Assembly (NCBI RefSeq): GCF_011046555.1
Contig: NZ_CP049246.1
Span: 3,100,001 to 3,164,000, forward strand
From: Sphingobacterium lactis
GTDB lineage: Bacteria; Bacteroidota; Bacteroidia; Sphingobacteriales; Sphingobacteriaceae
Length of the DNA: 64,000 nt
Direction of reading: 5' to 3'
Shown: piece after piece, positions 42,078-52,511 of the stretch
Layout of the letters: the number at the start of each line of letters is the position of its first letter
Position numbering within the stretch: the stretch's first letter is position 1
Translations under genes and position numbers: made by a program
Notes under the pieces: generated by a model
Database searches by the model: none
Told to the model about the DNA's origin: nothing
What the model saw: the letters and a program-made list of their open reading frames with translations, nothing else

Positions 42078-43022
42078 TTACTTTTTAAATTTATCCTGAA
42101 GGCCTTGCAGCATGGCATCCGTAATTGGCTTTCCAGGCTCCGACTTCTTCTGCGGTCTATTGGCCTGCTGTACAGGTTTAGACGGTTGAGCAGGCTGATT
42201 TGTCCTTGATTCTTTCTTTTTATTCTTGAAATCATTCCAAAGACCCTCCAAAACCTTCTTGGTGTACAATGGAAAATCTCCATTCTGCATCCACGCATAG
42301 TAGCTTGGTTCGATTTCAAAGACATCCACTACCTTCCGGCCTTTGTGCTTCCCGAAATTGATGGTCGCATCGCCATCCTCGTCATACACCATCCGCCCAG
42401 CAAAATCAACAGGCTTGCTCAGGTTGGTGAACTGGTGCAGCGCTTCCACATCGTTGACAACAGGTTTGGTGATCACCCCCTGTTTATCCTCAAATTCCAC
42501 ATCGGCATACTTGGCAAGCTGTGCCTTCAATACGTCATACGTTGCGCGAACATCGGCCTCGGCATTGTGGGCATTATCCAAATTGCCATCGCAGTAGAAC
42601 CGGTATGCTGCCTTTAGCGTCCGTTGTTCCATTTGGTGGAAGATATTCTGTACATCCACAAATGAACGTCCATCCAAGGAGAAATCAACACCAGCACGCA
42701 GGAATTCTTCCATCAGCATCGGCACGTCGAATTTATTGGAATTGTAACCCGCCAAATCAGCATCGCCGATAAAATCGGCAACTTCTTTGGCACGCTCCTT
42801 AAAAGTCGCCAGGTCCTTTACATCCTCATCATAGATCCCATGGAAAAACGAGGATTCCGCCGGAATAGGCCGCTCCGGGTTGACACGGAAGGTCAAAGAC
42901 TCCTCCTTCCCTCCCGGGCTAACTTTTAAAATTGATAATTCAACGATCTTATCCGTCGAAATATTGACACCTGTTGTCTCTAAATCAAAAAATGCCAACG
43001 GGCGCTTAAGGTTTAACTCCAT
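42078..43022 (-). CDS. DnaQ-like 3'-5' exonuclease with a C-terminal DUF3820-like domain
   Basis: 314 residues from the ATG at 43022; an upstream TTG lies almost at the predicted transcription start. The exonuclease motifs are FFDLETTGVN (Exo I), GYNSNKFDVPML (Exo II) and HNAEADVRATYDV (Exo III, with the conserved His), placing it in the DEDDh group. A later segment, INFGKHKGRKVVDVF, matches the small domain (DUF3820) that in other exonucleases follows the catalytic part. The C-terminus is basic and Gln/Pro-rich. DNA proofreading, repair or RNA trimming are all possible. Confidence 0.88.
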   Translation of the reverse strand: MELNLKRPLAFFDLETTGVNISTDKIVELSILKVSPGGKEESLTFRVNPERPIPAESSFFHGIYDEDVKDLATFKERAKEVADFIGDADLAGYNSNKFDVPMLMEEFLRAGVDFSLDGRSFVDVQNIFHQMEQRTLKAAYRFYCDGNLDNAHNAEADVRATYDVLKAQLAKYADVEFEDKQGVITKPVVNDVEALHQFTNLSKPVDFAGRMVYDEDGDATINFGKHKGRKVVDVFEIEPSYYAWMQNGDFPLYTKKVLEGLWNDFKNKKKESRTNQPAQPSKPVQQANRPQKKSEPGKPITDAMLQGLQDKFKK

Positions 43023-43055
43023 TATTGCTAAATTAATAGGTTTCTGCAAATGCTA

Positions 43056-43063
43056 CAAAAATA
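43056..43063 (-). promoter_or_regulatory. Candidate -7 box of the exonuclease-trxB operon
   Basis: TATTTTTG on the minus strand, a full match, 33 bp before the ATG. Confidence 0.45.
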
Positions 43064-43325
43064 AGAAAACTATCCGTCACATCGTTGTATTAATCCGCTG
43101 AATAACTGTTTTGGATGTAAAATTTTTCAAATCCAAAACAATCTCCAGAATGGTGACCTGAAAGCACGATGAACGCAAATATCTAGCGGACAGATGAGCT
43201 CGAGCGCCAAAATTTACCCTACGCTACCTGAACCACCCGAAATGTATCCTATATCTTCCTGAATTAATCGTTGAAACCTTGGTCTATTTCCCAAAAGTAG
43301 ATTCATATTCTTTTCCTTCCATGGG

Positions 43326-43459
43326 CATGGACCTTGTCTGAGGTGCGTCCGTGGTGCGTGCGGGGTTCTACCGAGGTGGAAGCGTGTCTATAGACACGCT
43401 CTCACCACGCTCTCAGTACGCTCTCACCACGCTCTCACCTCGGACAAGGTCCCGGCATG
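43326..43459. repeat. Large imperfect inverted repeat with a perfect 20-bp palindrome at its centre
   Basis: The 60-bp arms (43331-43390 and 43391-43450) match at 44 of 60 positions when aligned without gaps. The innermost 20 bp (43381-43400) are a perfect palindrome, and the outer ends (ACCTTGTC/GACAAGGT) match over eight bases, with CATG just outside on both sides. The segment is richer in G and C than its surroundings. No coding frame crosses it. Its nature is unknown. Confidence 0.85.
43397..43440. repeat. Four tandem 11-bp units CGCTCTCANNN
   Basis: Four adjacent copies: CGCTCTCACCA, CGCTCTCAGTA, CGCTCTCACCA, CGCTCTCACCT. The first eight bases are identical in all. They form the right arm of the large inverted repeat. 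The left arm keeps only traces (GGTGCGT units). Confidence 0.9.
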
Positions 43460-43660
43460 ATTTTATGAAGAAACAGGTGAATATTCCTATAAAAAATTGA
43501 CAATCAATTGGTTAGGTCATTTTAGGATTTATGCGTAAAAAACCTGATTACGTATGCTACATTGCAAAGTCTGAGAAAAGCGCCCAAAATGCGTATAAAG
43601 CTTTCTTTTACCAGGAAAAGTTGGTAATGAAAGTGAACGAAAAATGAAAAAATAAGCACA

Positions 43661-43685
43661 AAAAAAGCAGCCTAAAAAGGCTGCT
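43661..43685 (-). terminator. Terminator of the pyrE-SRPBCC operon
   Basis: AGCAGCC (43666-43672) pairs with GGCTGCT (43679-43685); the minus strand continues with a T run. 21 bp beyond the SRPBCC stop. Confidence 0.85.
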
Positions 43686-43706
43686 CATATCTTCGGTCAG
43701 GATGGC

Positions 43707-44105
43707 TTATCCTAATGTTTCTTTTAGTTTATTAACTTGGAAATCAACCAATTTCTGAAGTGGGCCAGATGCCATCATCTTCATCATCATGTTCAATCCA
43801 GCTTCGATAACGAAAGTTGCTTTTGTCGACTGCTCGGAAACAGCTTCCAATTTCCAACGAAGGGTCAATGGGAAAGGTGCTTCTTCGATCGGCACGCTCA
43901 CCAACTCTTGGTTTTCAAGACGCTCGCTGATCCGTAGGGATAACTTCGCCATGTTCTGGATGGTAAAACGCGCTTCATCAGCCGTTGATGTCCAGTTATA
44001 GATATTCTCTGGCATCAATTGCTCGTGGTTGTTCATATCGGCCAAGAAGGCATATACCTCCCCAACGGGTTTGTTGATTTCTATTGAATTCTGAATGACT
44101 GTCAT
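43707..44105 (-). CDS. SRPBCC-fold protein, downstream of pyrE
   Basis: 132 residues from MTVIQNSIEINKPVGEVYAF, the standard SRPBCC/START-like opening; a longer frame runs back into pyrE but is not supported. The central part (FPLTLRWKLEAVSEQSTKAT) and a C-terminal amphipathic helix fit the fold, which forms a deep hydrophobic pocket for small ligands. The Met-rich stretch MMMKMMASGP near residue 110 is unusual but within the helix. It starts four bases after pyrE, so it is co-transcribed. Ligand unknown. Confidence 0.8.
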   Translation of the reverse strand: MTVIQNSIEINKPVGEVYAFLADMNNHEQLMPENIYNWTSTADEARFTIQNMAKLSLRISERLENQELVSVPIEEAPFPLTLRWKLEAVSEQSTKATFVIEAGLNMMMKMMASGPLQKLVDFQVNKLKETLG

Positions 44106-44109
44106 AATG

Positions 44110-44757
44110 TTAAGATTCTGGTGACCAATTTGCAGGATCCTGTTTCCATTTCTCCAATAGTTCAATATCGGATTCCAAGATATAGCTGTTTGAAGCAGCA
44201 ACATGGATCAATGCGTCGTAATTACATAAACTGTGGAAGGTGCATTTTGCTTCTTCAAAGTTCTGACGTGCGATTTCCAATCCATACGTAAAGATAGAAA
44301 CCAAGCCAACAACATTACATCCCGCTTCACGAAGTGCCTTAACAGCCTGCAAGCTACTTTTGCCCGTGGACACAAGATCCTCGATAACAACTACACGCTG
44401 GCCACTGATTACTTCGCCCTCGATCATGTTCTGACGGCCATGATCTTTAGCACTGCTGCGAACATACGAAAATGGGAGACCCAAATCCTGGGCAACCAAT
44501 ACACCTTGAGGTATTCCTGCTGTTGCAACGCCGGAGATCATATCCACCGAACCAAACTCCTCTTGGATCAATTGCGCTAATTTCTGACGGATATACGTAC
44601 GAATCGCAGGATGCGAAAGCGCTACCCTATTATCACAATAAATTGGCGACTTCCAACCAGAAGCCCATGTAAAAGGGTTTTTAGGTTGTAATTTTATTGC
44701 TTTAATTTGCAATAAGGATTCAGCAACTTTTTGTTCAACCTCATTTAAATAATTCAT
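44110..44757 (-). CDS. pyrE: Orotate phosphoribosyltransferase
   Basis: 215 residues. The PRPP-binding motif VVVIEDLVSTGKSSL (about residues 120-134), MISGVATAGIPQG and RSSAKDHGRQN are characteristic. The enzyme forms orotidine monophosphate from orotate and PRPP in pyrimidine synthesis. Its ATG overlaps the ATG of the divergent NUDIX gene (CATG at 44755-44758), so both promoters must lie within the other gene or the mRNAs are leaderless. Confidence 0.94.
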   Translation of the reverse strand: MNYLNEVEQKVAESLLQIKAIKLQPKNPFTWASGWKSPIYCDNRVALSHPAIRTYIRQKLAQLIQEEFGSVDMISGVATAGIPQGVLVAQDLGLPFSYVRSSAKDHGRQNMIEGEVISGQRVVVIEDLVSTGKSSLQAVKALREAGCNVVGLVSIFTYGLEIARQNFEEAKCTFHSLCNYDALIHVAASNSYILESDIELLEKWKQDPANWSPES

Positions 44758-45367
44758 GGCACAAATTTATAAAATTTATATGAACCAATCTCTGTTAATT
44801 TTAGCAGATTTTGCCCCTCGTATGAAAGAAAACATTCAAACAATTGGTTTACAAGACATTGATTTGGAAAAACTTTTTACCGATTCTAATCAATCCACTG
44901 ATCGGATCGTTTACCTTTACATACACCCAGATATCAGAAAAGTTTTCAAAAAAATCCTCTCCACCACAAAAATCATTAAAGCCGCTGGTGGACTCGTAAA
45001 AAATGGCAATGGCGAATACCTCTTTATCCACCGCTTGGGCAAATGGGACCTCCCGAAAGGAAAGGTCGAAGAGGGTGAAAAAATGAAGGAAGCAGCACTC
45101 CGAGAAGTCGAAGAAGAATGTGGAATCAAAATCGACTACCTCGGCAAAAAATTGGCAGCCACCTACCACACCTATTACATGCGCAACAGGTTTGTGCTCA
45201 AGCAAACAAAATGGTATGAAATGGGCGTAAACAAAATCCCTAAATTGACCCCGCAATTGGAGGAAGACATTGATAAAGCCGAGTGGCTCAAAGCTTCGGA
45301 ACTGAAAAAAGTAAAGGATAATACCTATCCGCTGATCCTGGAAATTGTCAACGAAATCAAAAAATAA
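44756..45367 (+). CDS. NUDIX hydrolase
   Basis: 203 residues. The NUDIX box is visible as GKVEEGEKMKEAALREVEEECG (about residues 102-123, with the REVEEE glutamates that bind the metal). The 80-residue N-terminal part before it is not part of the NUDIX domain and may be a substrate-specific extension. Such enzymes cleave nucleoside diphosphate derivatives. The start (44756) overlaps the pyrE start; an ATG at 44780 would remove the overlap but gives a less natural N-terminus. Confidence 0.85.
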   Translation: MAQIYKIYMNQSLLILADFAPRMKENIQTIGLQDIDLEKLFTDSNQSTDRIVYLYIHPDIRKVFKKILSTTKIIKAAGGLVKNGNGEYLFIHRLGKWDLPKGKVEEGEKMKEAALREVEEECGIKIDYLGKKLAATYHTYYMRNRFVLKQTKWYEMGVNKIPKLTPQLEEDIDKAEWLKASELKKVKDNTYPLILEIVNEIKK

Positions 45368-45410
45368 ACGACATAAAAAAGCCCACTGGATGTGGGCTTT
45401 TTTATGTCGT
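45368..45410. terminator. Bidirectional terminator between NUDIX and nhaC-type genes
   Basis: A 19-bp perfect stem (45368-45386 with 45392-45410) around TGGAT, with A and T runs inside the stem so that both directions end in T. It begins on the base after the NUDIX stop. Confidence 0.92.
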
Positions 45411-45428
45411 TTTAAATAAATTCAAGAC

Positions 45429-46757
45429 TTACAATTGCACCTCTGCGGAGTTCTTATGCTTTCTGAAAAGGATGAACAAGAAGGTCACGATTCCCATCAA
45501 GAAGGGATAATATAGGTATTGCATGATATCAATCGGGGACATCAGTTCCCTCCCCTGTTCGGAAAGAAGCATATTTGCCGCCGCCAGCGCCGCAAGAATC
45601 TGCGCCCCATAAGGCACCATGCCCTGGATAAAACAGGAAACCGTATCCAGAATACTTGCAACACGGCTGCCTTCCAGACCATTTTCATCGGAAATATCCT
45701 TCGCCAATGGACCTACGATAACGATGGTAATCGTATTGTTTGCGATGGCCATATTGACCAAGCTCACCAAGAAAGCGATACTCAGCTCCGCCTTTCTTTT
45801 GGAATTGATCCGTTTGGTCACCATTTCCAACAGGTAGTCGATTCCACCGTTATAACGGATGATCCCAACCACACCACCAATGATCAAACATAGAATGCTC
45901 AATTCGAACATCCCAGCAAACCCATCATTTATGGATTTAAGAATAGATAAGAAATCAATAGACCCCGTAAACAGACCGATACCGGCTGCACACAGGATCC
46001 CAATTCCCAATGTCCAGACCACACTTAAGCCGGATAATGCCAACCCGAAGACAATAACATAGGGCAATATTTTGATAAGATCGTAATCGCCAACCTGCAG
46101 ATCGTGACTTCCGGAAAGCATGCTGTTCCCCAAGATCGCATAGATGAGCATCACCACGATGGCCACAGGAAGGACCATTTTAAAGTTCACCTTGAATTTG
46201 GCTTTCATTTCCACATGTTGCGTTCGGGTAGCAGCAATGGTCGTATCCGAAATAAACGACAGGTTATCCCCGAACATGGATCCACCGATCACCGCAGCAA
46301 GGGCAACAGCCATAATTCCGGGAATATTATCTTCCAGACCGACTGCAATTGGAGCCAGGGCTACGATCGTACCGACCGAGGTACCCAAAGACGTGGAGAT
46401 AAAACAGGCGACCAGGAACAGGCCTGCGACCACAAATTGCGCCGGAACGTACGTCAGCGCGAAGTTAATGGTTGAGGATATGGCGCCAATATTTTTGGAG
46501 AGTTCCCCGAATGCACCTGCTAGGAGGAATATCAGGATCATCACCAGGATGTTCTCGTCACCGGAACCCTTCGCGAAGGCTGCCAACTTCTCCTGGAAAG
46601 GTTTCTTGGGGTATTGCAACAGCGCCACAAATAAGGCCAACACAAACACAACAAGAACAGGAAGTGCATAGAAATCGCCCAGTGCATAGGATCCCGCGAA
46701 ATACACAATCACAAAAAACAGAAGTGGAAACAATGCCCAAAAGGTACCTTTACGCAT
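45429..46757 (-). CDS. NhaC-family Na+/H+ antiporter
   Basis: 442 residues with about ten to twelve membrane helices. SLGTSVGTIVALAPIA (about residues 122-137) and GGSMFGDNLSFISDTTIAA (about residues 157-175) are typical of NhaC-type carriers. It exchanges Na+ for protons, or a similar organic substrate, across the inner membrane. It is transcribed alone from a good promoter (46785-46792 with a TTG 18 bp upstream). Confidence 0.88.
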   Translation of the reverse strand: MRKGTFWALFPLLFFVIVYFAGSYALGDFYALPVLVVFVLALFVALLQYPKKPFQEKLAAFAKGSGDENILVMILIFLLAGAFGELSKNIGAISSTINFALTYVPAQFVVAGLFLVACFISTSLGTSVGTIVALAPIAVGLEDNIPGIMAVALAAVIGGSMFGDNLSFISDTTIAATRTQHVEMKAKFKVNFKMVLPVAIVVMLIYAILGNSMLSGSHDLQVGDYDLIKILPYVIVFGLALSGLSVVWTLGIGILCAAGIGLFTGSIDFLSILKSINDGFAGMFELSILCLIIGGVVGIIRYNGGIDYLLEMVTKRINSKRKAELSIAFLVSLVNMAIANNTITIVIVGPLAKDISDENGLEGSRVASILDTVSCFIQGMVPYGAQILAALAAANMLLSEQGRELMSPIDIMQYLYYPFLMGIVTFLFILFRKHKNSAEVQL

Positions 46758-46784
46758 ATGATGAGTTAAATTTTAAAAATTAGG

Positions 46785-46813
46785 CAAAAGTAAGATATTC
46801 TTCACAAAATCAA
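46785..46813 (-). promoter_or_regulatory. Promoter of the NhaC-family gene
   Basis: On the minus strand TTG, an 18-bp spacer and TACTTTTG (46785-46792), a full -7 match; 27 bp before the ATG. Confidence 0.6.
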
Positions 46814-46965
46814 CTTGTTCCAACGGCTATTATAACACAATTAGCCTAAAAACTTTAACAAGAAAACCATTAAAAACTGATATACAAAGTTTTATTGTGA
46901 TAATAGTTAATATATTTATGTAACTTTAATCACATTACCAAAAACAAACAATAAACGGACTGCCA

Positions 46966-47055
46966 ATGAAAAGAACGCCTTTGACGACCTTAATTCTATT
47001 ATTGTGTGTGGCTGCAATATTGCTATTTGCGACCACTTGTTTTGGGATTAGGTAA
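46966..47055 (+). CDS. 29-residue hydrophobic peptide ORF with its own terminator
   Basis: ATG at 46966 to TAA at 47053-47055. The peptide is MKRTPLTTL, then a hydrophobic core with two cysteines (about residues 10-25), ending CFGIR: a basic N-terminus and one membrane segment. A possible -7 box (TAACTTTA, about 40 bp upstream) and a perfect 19-bp terminator starting right after the stop suggest a dedicated short transcript. Coding status is not proven; it could be a small membrane protein, a leader peptide or a chance frame. Confidence 0.45.
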   Translation: MKRTPLTTLILLLCVAAILLFATTCFGIR

Positions 47056-47099
47056 ACATTAAAAAGGGGACAAATCTAGTTTTGTCCCCTTTTTAATGT
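47056..47099. terminator. Bidirectional terminator after the 29-residue ORF and after agcS
   Basis: A 19-bp perfect stem (47056-47074 with 47081-47099) around a 6-nt loop, with five A/T pairs giving T runs on both strands. It begins on the base after the small ORF stop and ends seven bases from the agcS stop. Confidence 0.92.
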
Positions 47100-47105
47100 G
47101 CTGCG

Positions 47106-48554
47106 TTAATTTTTATCGGTCCAATAATCGGCGTTTTTGATGCCAATTTCTTCGGGATTGAAATCGGGGTCTTCAATACCCTGTTTCCGTTTCTGCTTAT
47201 AGTCTTTCCATACCTTCATGGCGGTCTTGCTCAGCAACAAGATCGCGATAATATTCACCCAGGCCATCAAACCCACGCCAATATCGCCGATTGCCCACGC
47301 CATATCCGCAGTGCGCACCGTCCCAAAATAAACCGTGCTCAAGAATACAATCTTAAATATGAACCCGATTATTTTCTTTGCCTTGCCATCCTTGATTAGA
47401 TAGGAAATATTGGTATCTGCATAATAGAAATAAGCCATGATGGTCGTGAAGGCGAAAAAGAAGAGCGCAATGGCAATAAATTCATTTCCGAAACCTGGGA
47501 AATGGTGCGATACGGCTGCCTGTGTAAATCCGTTATAGTCCACCCCTGGTAGGTTCTCGACAATAGCCGTTGCTGGTTTGCCCGCTGCATCAACATCCGT
47601 TACATTGTACATGCCCGTAAATAGGATCATCAATGCTGTTGCCGTACAGACAAACAGCGTGTCCACATAAACCGAGAATGCCTGAACGAGTCCTTGCTGT
47701 GCCGGATGGTTTACCTCAGCCGCTGCAGCAGCGTGAGGCGCAGTACCCTGCCCTGCTTCATTGGAATAGATCCCTCGCTTCACCCCCCAGGCAATCGCCA
47801 TACCGATAATACCACCAAAAGTAGCATTCAGACTGAATGCACTACTGAAGATCAATCCGAAAACCTCAGGAATTTGCTGAAAGTTCATCCCTATGATGAT
47901 CAACGTCATCAGGATATAGCCGCCTGCCATAAATGGAACGACAAATTCAGCGACCGATCCCAGGCGCTTGACACCACCAAAAATGATCAGGATCAGCAAG
48001 AGTACGACAGCAATACCCGTATAATGCGTTGGAAGGTCGAATGCATTAGCGGCAGAAGAGGCAATGGCATTGCTCTGCACGCCTGGCAAAAGAAAACCTG
48101 CACTTATAATGGTCAATACGGCAAATAACACCGCATACCATTTAACGCCCAATCCCTTTTCAATATAGTATGCCGGACCTCCGCGGAATTCCGTTCCCTC
48201 TTTCTTTTTGTACAACTGTCCCAAGGTCGCTTCCACGAAAGCCGATGAGGAGCCGAGGAAGGCAATGATCCACATCCAGAATACAGCGCCGGGGCCACCG
48301 TAGAATATGGCCGTAGCCACACCAATGATATTCCCCGTCCCTACTCGACCGGAAATCGCTAAGGCAAAAGCCTGAAAGGAAGATATCCCCTCATCTGTTT
48401 TCTTCTTAGCGAACAACAGACGCAGCATATCCTTCAAATAGGTAACCTGTAAAAATCCAGTGCGAATGGAGAAATATAACCCCGTGCACAAGCAGAGGTA
48501 AATGAAAACATCTGACCACACCAGGGTGGACACCGTTGAGATAATTTTATCCAT
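47106..48554 (-). CDS. Alanine/glycine:cation symporter (AgcS family)
   Basis: 482 residues with about ten helices. ISGRVGTGNIIGVATAIFYG (about residues 68-87), GGPAYYIEKGLG and AWGVKRGIYSNEAGQGTAPH (about residues 254-273) are signature AGCS segments. It imports alanine or glycine with Na+ or H+. Single gene with a terminator immediately after it. Confidence 0.93.
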   Translation of the reverse strand: MDKIISTVSTLVWSDVFIYLCLCTGLYFSIRTGFLQVTYLKDMLRLLFAKKKTDEGISSFQAFALAISGRVGTGNIIGVATAIFYGGPGAVFWMWIIAFLGSSSAFVEATLGQLYKKKEGTEFRGGPAYYIEKGLGVKWYAVLFAVLTIISAGFLLPGVQSNAIASSAANAFDLPTHYTGIAVVLLLILIIFGGVKRLGSVAEFVVPFMAGGYILMTLIIIGMNFQQIPEVFGLIFSSAFSLNATFGGIIGMAIAWGVKRGIYSNEAGQGTAPHAAAAAEVNHPAQQGLVQAFSVYVDTLFVCTATALMILFTGMYNVTDVDAAGKPATAIVENLPGVDYNGFTQAAVSHHFPGFGNEFIAIALFFFAFTTIMAYFYYADTNISYLIKDGKAKKIIGFIFKIVFLSTVYFGTVRTADMAWAIGDIGVGLMAWVNIIAILLLSKTAMKVWKDYKQKRKQGIEDPDFNPEEIGIKNADYWTDKN

Positions 48555-48723
48555 TAATTTGGTTTAAATAGTTATATTTCATTTTTATGATGACGTAAAA
48601 TAAATATATTTTTTTCAATATTTCATATTAATGTCATCTGCACAGGACCAAATGTTTTGCTACACAGGAATAAATATTTTCAAAACCGACACATTTCCTT
48701 TAAATTATGACAAACACAAACCC

Positions 48724-48731
48724 TAGATTTG
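48724..48731 (+). promoter_or_regulatory. -7 box deciding the start of the next lipoprotein
   Basis: TAGATTTG, a full TAnnTTTG match with TTTA 21 bp upstream. An ATG at 48707 in the same frame lies before this box, so the ATG at 48770 is chosen. Confidence 0.55.
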
Positions 48732-48769
48732 CTATTTACCCTATACACGAATTATTAACGAAACATGTC

Positions 48770-49726
48770 ATGAGAAAATTGCTGCTGCTCTGTTCGATTG
48801 TCCTTTTGGCGTTGGGGATGACGTCCTGCCGATCGGTAAAGAACCTTGAAATCCGGGATCTGTTGCATCACAGCAACTGCAACCAGCAGAATGTGTACAG
48901 TTATACCATCGATAGCTTACCAATTCCCCTGCATGACCGGCAAATCTCACCCCTGGTACAGAACAAGCTCAGTTACAACAACCTGAACATGGCCAATGCC
49001 ATTGGCATCTTGGATCTGGTGACCCGCTTTGTGGAACTCCGTCAGCATCCGAAGCCAGCAGATGATCTGGCTTATCGGCTGGAAATCCTGGAGCTAAAAC
49101 AGGCGATAGACCACAAGATCAACATGTCTTCCTTAGAGATCTCAGCAATATCTTCCGAAATGGACTGTGAGGAAGAACGCACGTCCCAAGTTGCGAATTA
49201 CCTGGTTGGGAAAATCCGAGCGAAGGAATCCAAATTGACGGTTGCCGCGATTGTGGTGGGTGCGTTGGGGGCTATCCTAACGGAAGGTGTAATTAAGGAT
49301 GAAGGTGCAAGCCATGTTGTGGGTATCTCTACGGGTGTCGCGGAGGCCACCTTCGGTGTCATGATGCTGATGAATGACCAATCCACCGATTTCTACCATA
49401 AACGCAATGCCTTACGCGATGTATGGTACGGCTCGCCAACATCTTTGAACTTCCCTGCTGCTGTCTGGTATTACCTTAATTATGCCGATCCACAAAACGG
49501 TATCGATCAGTCTCTTCGGGAGCAGATCGTTAAAAAATGGACGAGCTTCGGACAGATAACCAAAGAATCTGAAGAGGAAATGGTGGCCTTGTACTTTGGC
49601 GAAGGCGGAAGGTACAGCAGTGAACAGCTGGAGAACCGTGCCGATATGTACGACCAGCTCGAGTCGAACATCAATCTGATGAAACAAGACCTCAAGGCGC
49701 TATCCCTAGAACTGGAGAAATTATAA
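48770..49726 (+). CDS. Lipoprotein of unknown function
   Basis: 318 residues from the chosen start. A basic, hydrophobic leader ends at MTSC, a lipobox with Cys19. A central Gly-rich hydrophobic stretch (LTVAAIVVGALGAILTEG, about residues 165-182) could be a second membrane segment. The C-terminal 40 residues are helical and coiled-coil-like (ENRADMYDQLESNINLMKQD). I do not recognise the family. It is alone on the plus strand. Confidence 0.75.
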   Translation: MRKLLLLCSIVLLALGMTSCRSVKNLEIRDLLHHSNCNQQNVYSYTIDSLPIPLHDRQISPLVQNKLSYNNLNMANAIGILDLVTRFVELRQHPKPADDLAYRLEILELKQAIDHKINMSSLEISAISSEMDCEEERTSQVANYLVGKIRAKESKLTVAAIVVGALGAILTEGVIKDEGASHVVGISTGVAEATFGVMMLMNDQSTDFYHKRNALRDVWYGSPTSLNFPAAVWYYLNYADPQNGIDQSLREQIVKKWTSFGQITKESEEEMVALYFGEGGRYSSEQLENRADMYDQLESNINLMKQDLKALSLELEKL

Positions 49727-51688
<1,962 letters not shown>

Positions 51689-51707
51689 GATCCATCGAAC
51701 TATACGA

Positions 51708-51745
51708 AAAGAGGTTGTTAGCATGAGCTAACAACCTCTTTTTCT
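51708..51745. terminator. Terminator after the ABC-F gene
   Basis: AAAGAGGTTGTTAGC (51708-51722) pairs with GCTAACAACCTCTTT (51727-51741) around ATGA, followed by T. Between convergent genes. Confidence 0.9.
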
Positions 51746-51762
51746 TTATGGGTCATATGACC

Positions 51763-52479
51763 TTATAGCATACGGCCCTTCATGTCCAATTTCTTGATCA
51801 GGTTGGATTTGACAACGGCAAAGAGGTTATCCTTGGCTTCGGCAAATGACAATCCGTAAACCCGTTGCTGCGGGTGAAGTTCTTCCGGGAATCTGGCCAG
51901 TAAAGTATCGTAGTAAGCATCGAGCGCTTGTTGATCCGGCATGGCGTAGTGAATCCGAACCTGGAATCTGCGCATCAAGGCATGGTCAATGATCTCGACA
52001 TGGTTGGTGGCACAGATCAGCAGGACATCATCAGGAAGGTAATCGATCTGTTGGATAATGGAGTTTACTAGCCTGCGCATCTCTCCAACGTCATTATCAT
52101 CCTCTCCCCTTGCTTTTCCCAATTGATCGAATTCGTCCAGAAAAAGTACGGCTTTATCGCGTGCCGCCCGATCGAATACCTGCTTCACGTTCTGTGAGGT
52201 CTCCCCGATCTTGGAATTGATAACATTGCTCAGGTTGAGAATGATCAGGTTTTTATCCAGGGTATTGGCAATGGCTTTGGCCGTTGTTGTCTTTCCGCAT
52301 CCGGAACTTCCGAATAGGATCACTTTATTGGTTACCGGCAAACCGTATTCCTTCAACTCGCTGACATACCGATGCTCTTTGATCAATTGTTCTATTTTCG
52401 CCCTATTCTCTTCCGACAGGAAAACATCCTGAATTGCGATCTGCTCTTTATCCTTAATGATCAGGTCCTGAATATTCAT
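51763..52479 (-). CDS. Small AAA-family ATPase
   Basis: 238 residues, one AAA module with little else. Walker A GSSGCGKT (57-64), Walker B VLFLDEFDQLG (Asp115, Glu116), sensor 1 LICATNH and an arginine-finger region LMRRFQVRI are present. The N-terminal 45 residues are a helical cap. Such stand-alone AAA proteins remodel other proteins or complexes; no partner is evident here. A GNAT gene lies 32 bp upstream on the same strand, so the two may be co-transcribed. Confidence 0.85.
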   Translation of the reverse strand: MNIQDLIIKDKEQIAIQDVFLSEENRAKIEQLIKEHRYVSELKEYGLPVTNKVILFGSSGCGKTTTAKAIANTLDKNLIILNLSNVINSKIGETSQNVKQVFDRAARDKAVLFLDEFDQLGKARGEDDNDVGEMRRLVNSIIQQIDYLPDDVLLICATNHVEIIDHALMRRFQVRIHYAMPDQQALDAYYDTLLARFPEELHPQQRVYGLSFAEAKDNLFAVVKSNLIKKLDMKGRML

Positions 52480-52511
52480 ATTTCTTGTGACAACCTTTCT
52501 GTTCTAATACG

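Larger units (their letters stand above)
43064..43660. other. Intergenic stretch with a large inverted repeat
   Basis: About 0.6 kb without a credible gene. Its middle holds the 134-bp GC-rich inverted repeat described separately. The flanks are AT-rich and show no ORF, promoter or RNA gene that I can recognise. Confidence 0.6.

Noticed and set aside
43397-43440. Short tandem repeats that could be taken for a CRISPR array
   Set aside because: Units are 11 bp with no unique spacers of 30 bp or so, there are no cas genes in the window, and the repeats are part of a larger inverted repeat.
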